Source: an uncultured Eubacteriales bacterium
Lineage (GTDB): Bacteria > Bacillota > Clostridia > Lachnospirales > Lachnospiraceae
Assembly: GCA_900548855.1 (NCBI GenBank)
Contig: URMF01000001.1
Location: forward strand, 1-64,000
DNA: 64,000 bases
Reading direction: 5' to 3'
The notes beneath the pieces are model-generated. The model searched no databases. It was not told where the DNA came from and was given only the letters and a program-made list of their open reading frames with translations. A program made the translations under genes and the position numbers. Of this stretch, positions 40,110 through 49,193 are shown piece by piece. Numbering within the stretch: the first letter of the stretch is position 1; each line of letters opens with the position of its first letter.

Positions 40110-41691
40110 CTTCTAAATCATCCTCTCCATCTTCATCCTCTAACAGCTCTGCCATTTTTTTCTTTTTTCTCATGACAATAAAGATAACTAAACCAGCAGC
40201 AGCTGCCAGCACTATTATGACGATAATCACAATCAGCCATATCGGTAAACCGGTATCTTCTTCACCAAAACCGTCTTCCAAATCTCCCCCTTCAAAATCC
40301 AAATCATCCATTGATACATCTTCACCTACCATGCAGGTAACCGCCTGCTCCATTGTTCCGGTATTTCCCTCAGAATCCTCATAAGAAATCACAACATTAA
40401 TGGTTCCGGTTTCGGAATTATCCTGCACGCCCACAAGATTCAGTGTCGCATAGGCCGAAGAAGATGCTGCAATATTTCCCACATAGCTATCCTCACAGGT
40501 AACTGCATCATCCTTCACTGACACATTTACATTATATACACCGGCATTCCCCTGATTGTTGATTGTAAACATCAATGTTCCCTCTGAATCAATTCCGATA
40601 GCTTCCGGCGACATAGATACATCTGTAATTCCAAGCTTTACTTCCTGAAATACCGGTACATATAGATTATCACTATAGGTATAATTATTCCCCTTGCCGT
40701 CATCGAAATCCCCCTTGACAACAAGGATATAATTCTTTTGTGCCAAATCAGAGGATGTCTTCATTTCCAGCTTAATATCCCCAGTCTTTCCTGCCGGAAT
40801 GCTTTCTACAAATACAGCGCTGGAACCAGAGGTTGGTAGAAAGTTGCCTGCCTCATTTCCAACTAAAAATTTACCATTGCAAACCGAAGTGGTCTTAGAA
40901 GTATTCTGTATGTGAATCGTAATGGTAAAGGTCTCCCCAGCCATGATTTTTTCAGGCTTTGTATCATATCCTGTAATGATAAGCTTTGGAGCCGAACTCT
41001 CATCACCATCCGAATCACCGTCGTCTGACGAAGGGGTATATCCGCCCAAATCATCATCCCCTGTATCCGGAATATTGTCATCATCTCCAGAACCGGAAAT
41101 ATCACTACCGCCACCTATATTTGCACCTGAACCTGCAGTACCCTCAAAATAAATGTTAATTGTCTTAATTACATAATAATCCTCTGTTGTACCATCGCTA
41201 TCTGTCTTGGAATATTCTCCGATAAACCTTACACTGTGATACCCTGTCTCAATGTCTGAGCGTGCCTTCAGCTTAAATGTTACACTCAGCTTTGCCTGCT
41301 TTTCCGTATCCGTTCCTGCACTGACAACCTTATAGGCATCTCCGCTGGTCTCAAAAGGAAAGGTATTGTCAATAACTGGATATACTCCCTTTAATTTAAT
41401 ATTTGCGGTATCATTTGATTGTAGTGTAAAGGCAACATTTACGCTTTTTCCTGCTTTGCCGGTAATGGATTTCGTAACGCTGATGCCTACATCGGAATTT
41501 TTACCCAACGTACCATTTGCATCCGTATTAACAGTCTCTGTCGTAGTCTGGGCAGTGTCACCGGACTGGGATACTTCCGTAGCACTGGCAGACGGAATTC
41601 CTGACGGCATAACTCCTATAACGGCAAAACAAATAACCACCGCCATCATCCTTTTTACTAACCTGATGCTCTTATCTTTCAATCTCTTCAT
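40096..41691 (-). CDS. Secreted, membrane-anchored partner of the ABC system
   Basis: 531 residues from the ATG at 41691, 8 bases after GGAGG. Signal peptide (RMMAVVICFAVIGVMPSGIPSASA), two or more beta-sandwich CARDB/COG1361-like domains (KLIITGYDTKPEKIMAGETFTITIHIQN; VKLGITDVSMSPEAIGIDSEGTLMFTINNQGN), an Asp/Gly/Ser linker, a C-terminal membrane helix (LPIWLIVIIVIIVLAAAAGLVIFIV) and a very acidic cytoplasmic tail. Encoded between the ATPase and permease with overlaps on both sides, it probably serves as the extracellular adaptor of the set. Confidence 0.75.
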   Translation of the reverse strand: MKRLKDKSIRLVKRMMAVVICFAVIGVMPSGIPSASATEVSQSGDTAQTTTETVNTDANGTLGKNSDVGISVTKSITGKAGKSVNVAFTLQSNDTANIKLKGVYPVIDNTFPFETSGDAYKVVSAGTDTEKQAKLSVTFKLKARSDIETGYHSVRFIGEYSKTDSDGTTEDYYVIKTINIYFEGTAGSGANIGGGSDISGSGDDDNIPDTGDDDLGGYTPSSDDGDSDGDESSAPKLIITGYDTKPEKIMAGETFTITIHIQNTSKTTSVCNGKFLVGNEAGNFLPTSGSSAVFVESIPAGKTGDIKLEMKTSSDLAQKNYILVVKGDFDDGKGNNYTYSDNLYVPVFQEVKLGITDVSMSPEAIGIDSEGTLMFTINNQGNAGVYNVNVSVKDDAVTCEDSYVGNIAASSSAYATLNLVGVQDNSETGTINVVISYEDSEGNTGTMEQAVTCMVGEDVSMDDLDFEGGDLEDGFGEEDTGLPIWLIVIIVIIVLAAAAGLVIFIVMRKKKKMAELLEDEDGEDDLEDEDF

Positions 41692-42562
41692 GACTTCCAT
41701 CCTCCACTACTTTTCTTCCTTTATCTTCTATGCTAATAATTTTACCATCCATAATCCGAATAATTTTATCAGCTACGGCTGCTAAACTGTCATCATGGGT
41801 TACCATAACCAGTGTCTTTTTATGTTTGTTAACCACATTCCGCATTAAATCCATCATTTCTTTGGAGGTTTTTGAATCCAGATTACCCGTGGGCTCGTCT
41901 GCAAACATAATCTTTGGATTTACCACTAATGCCCTCGCCATACCCACACGCTGCTGCTGTCCGCCGGACATCTGGTTCGGCTTATGTAATGCATGTTCCT
42001 TGAGACCTACAAGTCTTAACATTTTCATTGCTTTTTTCAATCGCAGCTCCTTGGGTATTCCCCTAAAGGACAGAGGCAGCGCAACATTTTCCAAAGCATT
42101 CATGGTTCCCAGCAGATTAAAGGATTGAAAGATAAATCCAACATTTTGCCGCCGGAAACGAACCAGCTTATTTTCATTCATTTTTTCAATATGATGCCCC
42201 GCAATGATAATTTCTCCCTTTGTGGGTTTCTCCAGACCTGCCAGCATATTCAGCAATGTAGATTTACCGGAACCGGATGTGCCGACAATGGCACAAAATT
42301 CACCTTCATATACCTTAAAATCCACACCATTCAGCGCATGAACCCTGTTGGTTCCCACCTTATAGATTTTATAGAGATTCTTTACCTCAATCACTACATC
42401 CCGGGAATCCTTATTCTCTTTCTCTGCCATCTGTTCCTCTGTATCGATTACAATTGTATCCGGACCGGCATTCTTAAAAAAATCCTCATCCCCAGATAAT
42501 ATCGATTCCAACTGGTCATTGGAAGCATCTGTAAATTTCAATGCTTTATCCTCCATATACAA
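41672..42562 (-). CDS. MacB/LolD-type ABC ATPase
   Basis: 296 residues. Walker A GTSGSGKST near residues 92-100, Q-loop FIFQSFNLLG, signature MSGGQQQRVGMARAL, Walker B IMFADEPTGNLD and switch His MVTHD. Unlike most, it has a 55-residue acidic N-terminal extension before the ATPase domain (SNDQLESILSGDEDFFKNAG). First gene of the three-gene set; such systems act as mechanotransmission devices or exporters rather than importers. The annotated TTG start lies 10 bases after AAAGGA; ATG at 42556 is the alternative. Confidence 0.9.
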   Translation of the reverse strand: MYMEDKALKFTDASNDQLESILSGDEDFFKNAGPDTIVIDTEEQMAEKENKDSRDVVIEVKNLYKIYKVGTNRVHALNGVDFKVYEGEFCAIVGTSGSGKSTLLNMLAGLEKPTKGEIIIAGHHIEKMNENKLVRFRRQNVGFIFQSFNLLGTMNALENVALPLSFRGIPKELRLKKAMKMLRLVGLKEHALHKPNQMSGGQQQRVGMARALVVNPKIMFADEPTGNLDSKTSKEMMDLMRNVVNKHKKTLVMVTHDDSLAAVADKIIRIMDGKIISIEDKGRKVVEDGSHEEIER

Positions 42563-42653
42563 TAGCTTGTAGTCCTTTGTGATTATAACACATTTATTAG
42601 TAAATGAAAGCCGTTTTATAATTATTCACAAAAACTTTATAATTTGACACAAT

Positions 42654-44579
42654 TTAAATAAGACTTTCGATTTCCCGCATCCATATGGCTGCACACGCAT
42701 CACTTGGCATCCGCAAATCTCCCCTTGGAGAAAGGGATACTGTACCTACCTTAGGACCATCCGGAACACAGGAACGTTTAAACTGCTGCGAAAAGAAGCG
42801 CCGGTAAAAGGTCTTCATCCATTTTTTAATTGTTGCATCATCATACACGTCTACAAATGCAAGCTTTGCCAAACGATAGATTTTGGATGGGTTATATCCA
42901 TATCTTAACAAATAGTATAAAAAGAAATCGTGTAATTCATATGGACCCACAATATCTTCTGTCTTTTGGGCAATTTCACCATTCTCCGGCGGCAGTAATT
43001 CCGGGCTCACCGGTGTATCCAATATATCCCTTAATACCATTGCCGTCTTTCCATCGGTTTCATCTGCATAATAGCTTACCAGATATCTAACCAGTGTTTT
43101 GGGAATCGACACATTTACCGCATACATGGACATGTGGTCACCATTATAGGTTGCCCACCCCAGTGCCATCTCGGACATATCACCGGTTCCGATAACCATA
43201 CCATTACATTTATTGGCTATATCCATCAATATCTGGGTTCTTTCCCTTGCCTGTCCATTCTCATAGGTAACATCATGTACCTTTTCATCCTGTCCAATAT
43301 CCTTAAAATGCTGGCGTACCGCATCTGTGATTGGAATTTCCTTTAAAGTCGTTCCCAGGGAACGTGCCAGTTCCAGTGCATTCTGGTAAGTCCGGTCAGT
43401 AGTGCCAAACCCCGGCATAGTAACTGCAATAATATTTTTATGTTCCATTCCCAGTAAATCATAAGCTTTAACCGTTACCAGCAATGCCAGTGTGGAGTCC
43501 AGACCACCAGACAAGCCAATCACCGCCGACTGACAACCTGTATGGGAAAGTCGCTTTCTAAGTCCCATTGCCTGCAATGTCAAAATCTCCTCACAGCGCT
43601 GTTTTTTCTTCACCTCATCCGATGGCACAAAGGGGGTTCTTACTATCGGTCTCGTAAGTTCTGTATCCACCAGTTCAAACTGGAAATAGGTTTCGTCATG
43701 CCGTGGCTCATCATTTCCCCTTCTCCATTCATTCCGATAAGTATTTGTTTTCCTGCGCTCTGCCGCCAGTCTTTTCACATCAAGCTCTGCTATGGTAATC
43801 TGATTGTCAAACAACTGGGATTCTGTCAGAATGCTGCCATTTTCTGCAATGATATCATGTCCACTGTAGACCAGATCCTGGGTTGACTCATCCTTTCCTG
43901 CATCCGCATAAATATAGCCTGCAATCAGCTTTGCTGACTGCATCGCAACTAAATTCCGCCGATACACCGGCTTTGTGGCTATCTCATCACTGGCAGAAGG
44001 ATTACAGATAACGGTTGCTCCTGCCAGCGCATGGCGCACAGAAGGAGAATCTGGCACCCATAAATCCTCACAAATTTCGCCGGCAATTACCAACTCTGGC
44101 ATATTCTCACACACCAACAGCCGGTCTGTTCCAAATGCAGCCTCACGCCCCGCCAGTACAATATATTCCGTCTCTCTATGCCCCTCCGCAAAATGGCGCA
44201 CCTCATAAAATTCCTGATAGTTTGGTATATTGGTTTTCGGAACCACCATCAGGATTTCATTTTCCTTGCAGAAAACTGCCACATTATATAGCTTGTTTTT
44301 ATACGCATACGGCATCCCCACCACATACAAAATATCCAGCTCGGCAGTCTCCTGCAGCAGCATATCCAGGGTCTGTTCACAGGCTTTAAGCAGGGCATCC
44401 TGCAAAAACAAATCGCCACAGGTATAGCCTGAAATACAAAGCTCCGGAAATACCATGAGCTTAACGCCCCGGTTCTCTGCTTTTCTGATGGTTTCCAATA
44501 TCTGTTTTCCGTTATAGTCACAATCTGCCACCCTGAGGTCCGGGGACGCTGCTGCCACCTTGATAAATCCGTCCTTCAT
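42654..44579 (-). CDS. nadE: Glutamine-dependent NAD+ synthase
   Basis: 641 residues. N-terminal nitrilase-type glutaminase (MVFPELCISGYTCGDL with the catalytic Glu, VPKTNIPNYQEFYE with Lys, GEICEDLWVPD with Cys) feeds ammonia to the C-terminal synthetase with P-loop GLSGGLDSTLAL and GTGDMSEMALGWATYNGD. Catalyses the last step of NAD synthesis from deamido-NAD using glutamine. Stand-alone gene. Confidence 0.95.
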   Translation of the reverse strand: MKDGFIKVAAASPDLRVADCDYNGKQILETIRKAENRGVKLMVFPELCISGYTCGDLFLQDALLKACEQTLDMLLQETAELDILYVVGMPYAYKNKLYNVAVFCKENEILMVVPKTNIPNYQEFYEVRHFAEGHRETEYIVLAGREAAFGTDRLLVCENMPELVIAGEICEDLWVPDSPSVRHALAGATVICNPSASDEIATKPVYRRNLVAMQSAKLIAGYIYADAGKDESTQDLVYSGHDIIAENGSILTESQLFDNQITIAELDVKRLAAERRKTNTYRNEWRRGNDEPRHDETYFQFELVDTELTRPIVRTPFVPSDEVKKKQRCEEILTLQAMGLRKRLSHTGCQSAVIGLSGGLDSTLALLVTVKAYDLLGMEHKNIIAVTMPGFGTTDRTYQNALELARSLGTTLKEIPITDAVRQHFKDIGQDEKVHDVTYENGQARERTQILMDIANKCNGMVIGTGDMSEMALGWATYNGDHMSMYAVNVSIPKTLVRYLVSYYADETDGKTAMVLRDILDTPVSPELLPPENGEIAQKTEDIVGPYELHDFFLYYLLRYGYNPSKIYRLAKLAFVDVYDDATIKKWMKTFYRRFFSQQFKRSCVPDGPKVGTVSLSPRGDLRMPSDACAAIWMREIESLI

Positions 44580-44681
44580 AATTTTCTGCCTTTCTCAATC
44601 TTAATATATTTTAATGCTTCCATTCAAACATAGCTTTCTCTTCTTTTACGTAGCTCATACATTTCAAATATACATGATATG

Positions 44682-44707
44682 AAAAAATGGTCCAGTGGAC
44701 CATTTTT
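44682..44707. terminator. GGTCC-type bidirectional terminator after dapB
   Basis: AAAAAATGGTCCA / TGGACCATTTTT, a 12-bp stem with a single-base centre and runs of A and T on both sides. Related to the hairpins at 33889 and 46919. Confidence 0.75.
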
Positions 44708-44735
44708 GAGTTCTTTCATATTATAAATGCACCTT

Positions 44736-45497
44736 TTACTTTGCTTCAATTACATCTGCCATATCATACATTCCTGCCGGTCTGCCCGCCAGGAATTTAC
44801 CCGCCTCAATTGCGCCCTTGGCAAATACAGACTTGGAATATGCAGTATGGTTAAATGTAATCACCTCATCTGTACCAGCAAAAATCACATCATGTACCCC
44901 TACAATCGTTCCACCCCGGACGGCAGAAATACCAATCTCCTTATCTGGTCTTGCCTCACTTCTCTGGCTTCTGTCATAAACGTATTCATATTCGTTATTC
45001 AGCGCTTCATTCACTGAATCCGCAAGGGCAAGGGCAGTGCCACTTGGCGCATCCTTTTTTAAGCGATGATGCTGCTCCACTACCTCAATATCATAACCAG
45101 CAGTACCAAATACCTTTGCGGCATCCTTTAAAAGCTTAAGCAGGGTATTAATTCCAAGAGACATATTTGCAGATTTCAAAATTGCAACCTCTTTACTGGT
45201 TTCCTTTACCCTGGCAATCTGCTCCTCGCTAAGACCTGTTGTACAAAGAACAACAGGGAGCTTCCTCTCTTTACTGAAACGCAGCAGATTATCCACTGCC
45301 GACGCTGCCGCAAAATCTATAATTACATCTGCTTCTACGTCACAATCAAAAATATTGGTAAACACGGGATATCCGTTGTCTTTGTTGTCTGCAATATCAA
45401 TTCCTGCCACAATTTCAACAGCCGCATCCTTTGCAGCCAGTTCCGTAATGACTTGTCCCATATGACCATTACAGCCATGCATGACTATTTTAACCAT
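44736..45497 (-). CDS. dapB: 4-hydroxy-tetrahydrodipicolinate reductase
   Basis: 253 residues. N-terminal dinucleotide fold (VKIVMHGCNGHMGQVI), and the substrate-binding signature EVVEQHHRLKKDAPSGTALALAD near residues 140-162. Uses NAD(P)H to reduce the DapA product in lysine and diaminopimelate synthesis. It follows dapA by 130 bases on the same strand and is probably part of the same lysine-responsive transcript. Confidence 0.95.
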   Translation of the reverse strand: MVKIVMHGCNGHMGQVITELAAKDAAVEIVAGIDIADNKDNGYPVFTNIFDCDVEADVIIDFAAASAVDNLLRFSKERKLPVVLCTTGLSEEQIARVKETSKEVAILKSANMSLGINTLLKLLKDAAKVFGTAGYDIEVVEQHHRLKKDAPSGTALALADSVNEALNNEYEYVYDRSQRSEARPDKEIGISAVRGGTIVGVHDVIFAGTDEVITFNHTAYSKSVFAKGAIEAGKFLAGRPAGMYDMADVIEAK

Positions 45498-45627
45498 TTT
45501 ATCATTCTCCTATATCGTTTTTCTCTTATCTGCCGCATTTGTTTTCAAAAGAAAATAAATACGGCAAAGCTTTTTCTTGTTGTTAAACACGGATTCCGCC
45601 CTACAAAATAACAAATTCTACAACGGC

Positions 45628-46518
45628 TTATGCAAGCGGAATACCATATTCTGTCATGGCTTTCTTAATCTTTTCTACACTTGCCGGCTCTGCCTCCGTC
45701 ATTGGCATTCTGACGTATCCATTGCAGAGACCCGCGAGTTCAACTGCCTTTTTAACAGGAATCGGATTTACCTCACAGAACATCGCATCGCATAAATCAA
45801 TTGCCTTTAACTGTAATGCCAGCGAACCTGCCACATCCCCCTCTAAATATTTGGCAACCATATCATGGGTATCCTTCGGAATAATATTGGCTGTCACAGA
45901 GATAACGCCCTTACCGCCTAAGGATAACAAAGGCACCACCTGGTCATCATTGCCGGAATAAATATCAATACAACCATCTGCTAACTGTGCAAGCTTTACA
46001 ACCTGGGAAATATTCCCTGAAGCCTCTTTAATTGCCACAATGTTTTTCACATTTCTTGCCAGCGTCACTGCTGTAGCCGGTTGAATGTTACAACCCGTTC
46101 TGCCCGGTACATTATACATGATTATCGGAATATTCACTGCCTCTCCAATAGCGGTATAATGCTTAATGAGCCCGTTCTGGGTAGCTTTGTTATAATATGG
46201 TGTTACCACCAGCAATGCATCTGCCCCCACATCTTCTGCTTCCTTTGAAAGCTTGATTGCGGTTTCCGTACAGTTTGAACCTGTACCTGCAATAACCGGA
46301 ATTCTCTTATCTACATATTCCACACACTTGCGGATTACCTCCATATGCTCTTCCTCTGTCATCGTGGAAGCCTCACCGGTCGTACCACATATAACAATGG
46401 CATCCGTTTTATTCGCCACATGGTATTCCACCAATGCTTTCAACTGCTCGTAATCCACTGCTCCGTCTGCCTTAAATGGAGTCACTAATGCTACTGCTGA
46501 ACCTGTAAAAATTGACAT
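45628..46518 (-). CDS. dapA: 4-hydroxy-tetrahydrodipicolinate synthase
   Basis: 296 residues, complete. Motifs: GTTGEASTMTEEEH, Tyr in IIMYNVPGRTGCN, Schiff-base Lys in IVAIKEASGN and GNDDQVVPLLSLGGKGVIS. Condenses pyruvate with aspartate semialdehyde, the committed step to diaminopimelate and lysine. A lysine riboswitch with its own promoter lies upstream. Confidence 0.97.
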   Translation of the reverse strand: MSIFTGSAVALVTPFKADGAVDYEQLKALVEYHVANKTDAIVICGTTGEASTMTEEEHMEVIRKCVEYVDKRIPVIAGTGSNCTETAIKLSKEAEDVGADALLVVTPYYNKATQNGLIKHYTAIGEAVNIPIIMYNVPGRTGCNIQPATAVTLARNVKNIVAIKEASGNISQVVKLAQLADGCIDIYSGNDDQVVPLLSLGGKGVISVTANIIPKDTHDMVAKYLEGDVAGSLALQLKAIDLCDAMFCEVNPIPVKKAVELAGLCNGYVRMPMTEAEPASVEKIKKAMTEYGIPLA

Positions 46519-46584
46519 ATGCTCTCTCCTTTTCCTAATACATACTATTTTTCCACTACAGTATTAAACCTGCTATCTCAAAGC

Positions 46585-46870
46585 AAAAAAAACGCTTCAC
46601 CGGCGGTGCCAACGAAGCGTCACTAAATCTTCCTTCATTCCGTAGCACTCCACCTGATATCTGGCATCATACAATAATCTGTACTCCACCAATTCATCTT
46701 CTTTCGGTGACAGACATATAGCTCTTAACTATACATCCAGACAAGATATCCATAAGGAAATATCTCTCTTCGGCATGAGCCCCTTTCGCAGTCTATCCTC
46801 CAGCCTTATCTGTCCAAACTGTTAATCTTGACACATGCGCCTCTACACATCGACGAAAACGTCTAATTTG
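46585..46870 (-). promoter_or_regulatory. Lysine riboswitch (L box) with terminator
   Basis: On the minus strand the L-box landmarks appear in order: GTAGAGGCGC, AAGATTAACAG, GAAAGGGGCTC..GCCGAAG, then GGTGGAGTGCTACGG closing the aptamer. A terminator follows: ACGCTTC pairs with GAAGCGT (46592-46620) and runs into TTTTTTTT. Lysine binding should favour the terminator and shut off dapA-dapB. Confidence 0.92.
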
Positions 46871-46883
46871 TATAACTTTTATT

Positions 46884-46912
46884 ATGATAACACTATATAG
46901 AATCCGTGTCAA
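46884..46912 (-). promoter_or_regulatory. dapA promoter
   Basis: TTGACA (46907-46912), 17-base spacer, TATCAT (46884-46889), placed right before the riboswitch. Confidence 0.85.
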
Positions 46913-46918
46913 GAACTC

Positions 46919-46993
46919 AAAAATGGTCCACCGGACCATTTTCTCATATACATGGCAACAAAAAGGCACAGAATACAAATGATTCTGTACCTT
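46919..46993 (-). terminator. Double hairpin after the CobO-like gene
   Basis: First (46964-46993) AAGGTACAGAAT pairs with ATTCTGTGCCTT, followed by TTTTTG on the minus strand. Second, AAAATGGTCC with GGACCATTTT at 46919-46942, adjacent to the dapA -35 box. The pair resembles the arrangement at 33889-33966. Confidence 0.7.
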
Positions 46994-47039
46994 AACCTTA
47001 CTATATTGCATTTATTAAAAGGGTAGTAATTGCTGTGTT

Positions 47040-47507
47040 TTAGTTCGCTTCAATATGAGACAGCAAGGATGCCTTTTTCTTAATTCCATCCGGGCAGTTT
47101 CTCCCTGTTATAATTAACTTGACCTTGCTATTGCTCTGAAGTAATTCCTCAATATCCTCTGCAAACAGGATATTATAATCCAGTAAACCTAACACTTCAT
47201 CTAATATTACTACATCCGAGCTTCCTGTGTCGATTACCTTCTTTGCATAATGAAAACTGTTCTTCGCCTTAGCTCTCTGCTCTTCTCTTTCCTCAAAGCT
47301 TAACTGTCCATATGGTTTTTCACTGTTTTCAAATGAAAAGAATTTGATTTCATCATATTGACTTAAGATACTATAATCTGCGTCTGTTCCTTTTAAAAAT
47401 TGTACAATTGTCACGGTTTCTCCTGCTCCTACTGCCTTCACCGCCAGTCCCATGGCTGCCGCCGTCTTGCCGTAGCCTGCACCGTAAATAATGTGCACAT
47501 TTTCCAT
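47040..47507 (-). CDS. CobO/BtuR-like ATP:corrinoid adenosyltransferase family protein
   Basis: 155 residues from the ATG at 47507 (GAGGTGG 7 bases upstream). P-loop GAGYGKTAAAMGLAVKAVG at residues 8-26, Walker B-like DVVILDEVLGLLDY and a C-terminal IITGRNCPDG, all as in CobO/BtuR proteins that adenosylate cobalamin. The first P-loop position is GAGYGKT rather than the usual GDGKGKT. No other cobalamin gene is nearby, so a salvage role or a related nucleotide function is possible. Confidence 0.75.
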   Translation of the reverse strand: MENVHIIYGAGYGKTAAAMGLAVKAVGAGETVTIVQFLKGTDADYSILSQYDEIKFFSFENSEKPYGQLSFEEREEQRAKAKNSFHYAKKVIDTGSSDVVILDEVLGLLDYNILFAEDIEELLQSNSKVKLIITGRNCPDGIKKKASLLSHIEAN

Positions 47508-47613
47508 ATTTTTCCACCTCATGTTAAAGTTGTAAGAAATACGATTATCCTAGCATATTCCGAATGAAAATGCAATCTTTTCCTTACAGGTTTGAGATTA
47601 TCCATTCATTCTT

Positions 47614-48240
47614 TTACTCCAGGCATTCCATTTTACTAACGGATACCTCATATGCCACCCGGTTTACAACCTCTTCATTGTCCAGCTTCTTCTGATATTC
47701 ACGGCTCTGAATTCTTCCCCAGATTGCCACATGCTCTCCAACCTCCAATTTCCCGGCAAATCGCGCATTTCTTCCCCAGCAGATACACGGAATATAATCA
47801 GATTTTCCATAAGCACGGTTTACTGCCAGCAATACATCTGCAATCTCTCTTCCAAGTGGTGTCATTCTGTAAATCGGAGCCTTACATATATATCCATCTA
47901 AATAAATCTGATTCGGATGCTGCATTTCATCCTCTTCAGCTAATACATTTAACTCTCTGACAAAAAGTGATAAAATCAAACGGTTCTTTGTTTCCTCGTG
48001 TTTATTATAGGAACGGAACTGACCCTTCGCTTCGATGCGCTCACCGATATGATTCTCATGCACATCAATCAAACGGTCAGAAACCATCAAAGGAATTACA
48101 TCCGTAGCATCACTCAGCCGGCTTACCAGCAAGTCCACCATATAAAATCCCTCGCCAAAAATCTCGTGACTGAATGTAAACTCTGAAATAATTTCCCCTG
48201 CCACTATTGCCTGATTGTTACTCAATACTTTTTCTGTCAT
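47614..48240 (-). CDS. Single-strand DNA-binding-domain protein
   Basis: 208 residues from the ATG at 48240, behind GGAAGGAG. Two OB-fold-like halves: the first (NNQAIVAGEIISEFTFSHEIFGEGFYMVDLLVSRLS) and the second (NQIYLDGYICKAPIYRMTPLGREIADVLLAVNRAYGKSDYIPCICWG). The second carries the SSB pattern around TPLGREIADVLLAVNR. This two-domain SSB-like protein is common in Lachnospiraceae; it may act in plasmid or chromosome replication or repair. Confidence 0.8.
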   Translation of the reverse strand: MTEKVLSNNQAIVAGEIISEFTFSHEIFGEGFYMVDLLVSRLSDATDVIPLMVSDRLIDVHENHIGERIEAKGQFRSYNKHEETKNRLILSLFVRELNVLAEEDEMQHPNQIYLDGYICKAPIYRMTPLGREIADVLLAVNRAYGKSDYIPCICWGRNARFAGKLEVGEHVAIWGRIQSREYQKKLDNEEVVNRVAYEVSVSKMECLE

Positions 48241-48411
48241 CTTTTTTCTCCTTCCATGTACCTTAAAAAGTTTTATTTGCACAATAAATGCCAAACACCA
48301 GGTATTGTATGTATCTGTTTGAAAATCATTTATCATGTACTATATATTAGTACAGAAAGTCGATTTATAGAACGGGGATTTTTCTTCTAAAAAGCACTAG
48401 TTTTGTCGATA

Positions 48412-49179
48412 TTATGTGGTTCTCTGTCGCATTGCCTCATACATCAGCACCGTTGACGCAGTTGCCGCGTTTAAAGATTCTACTTTTCCCTTCATCGGTA
48501 TTCTGATTTTGCTGTTTGTGGCATTGGAAAGCTCTCTGGAAAGACCATTTCCCTCATTGCCAATGCAAAAAATTGTCGGTTGCCGGTAATCATAGTCGTA
48601 AAAACTATTTCCCTGCAAATGAGCACTATAAGTCTGAAAGTTCTGATTATTGAAATCCTGAATACATTTCGTTAAATTCTCAACATAACAAAAGGGAAGA
48701 CGGAAAATAGAGCCCATCGTCGCCCGCACCACCTTGGGGTTGTATATATCTACCGTATCCCGGCTCATAATAATTCCTGTTACTCCCGCACCTTCCGCAG
48801 TACGGATTATCGTTCCAAGGTTACCAGGGTCCTGTATGTTCTCTAATGCCATGATAAGCGGATTTTCCCTCCCACACATCTCTTCCCTGGTATAGTGATA
48901 TCTCTTCACCATGCTGATAACTCCCTGTGGAGTCTTCGTATCCGAAACAGCTTCCATGATATGCTCTGTTACCAGTTCATAAGATATATTGTGGAACAGC
49001 TCTTTGTTTCGCTCATAAAATGCCTCGGTTGCAAATGTCTCAATATGCATTTTCTCTGGTATTTCGGTAAACATCCGAAGACCCTCTACTATGAATACAT
49101 CCTGCCTTCTGCGCTCCCTGGCATTCTTCATGCATTTTGTTAAATCTTTAATTTTATTATTTGATGTACTGGTTATCAT
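48412..49179 (-). CDS. TrmH/SpoU-family RNA methyltransferase
   Basis: 255 residues. Substrate-binding N-terminal part (KDLTKCMKNARERRRQDVFIVEGLRMF) and SPOUT domain with ALENIQDPGNLGTIIRTAEGAGV, FCIGNEGNGLS and SLNAATASTVLMYEAMRQR that form the knotted SAM site. Relatives 2'-O-methylate 23S rRNA; some cause resistance to thiostrepton-like drugs. It follows dnaE in the same direction. Confidence 0.88.
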   Translation of the reverse strand: MITSTSNNKIKDLTKCMKNARERRRQDVFIVEGLRMFTEIPEKMHIETFATEAFYERNKELFHNISYELVTEHIMEAVSDTKTPQGVISMVKRYHYTREEMCGRENPLIMALENIQDPGNLGTIIRTAEGAGVTGIIMSRDTVDIYNPKVVRATMGSIFRLPFCYVENLTKCIQDFNNQNFQTYSAHLQGNSFYDYDYRQPTIFCIGNEGNGLSRELSNATNSKIRIPMKGKVESLNAATASTVLMYEAMRQRTT

Positions 49180-49193
49180 ATATAGCCTCTTCC

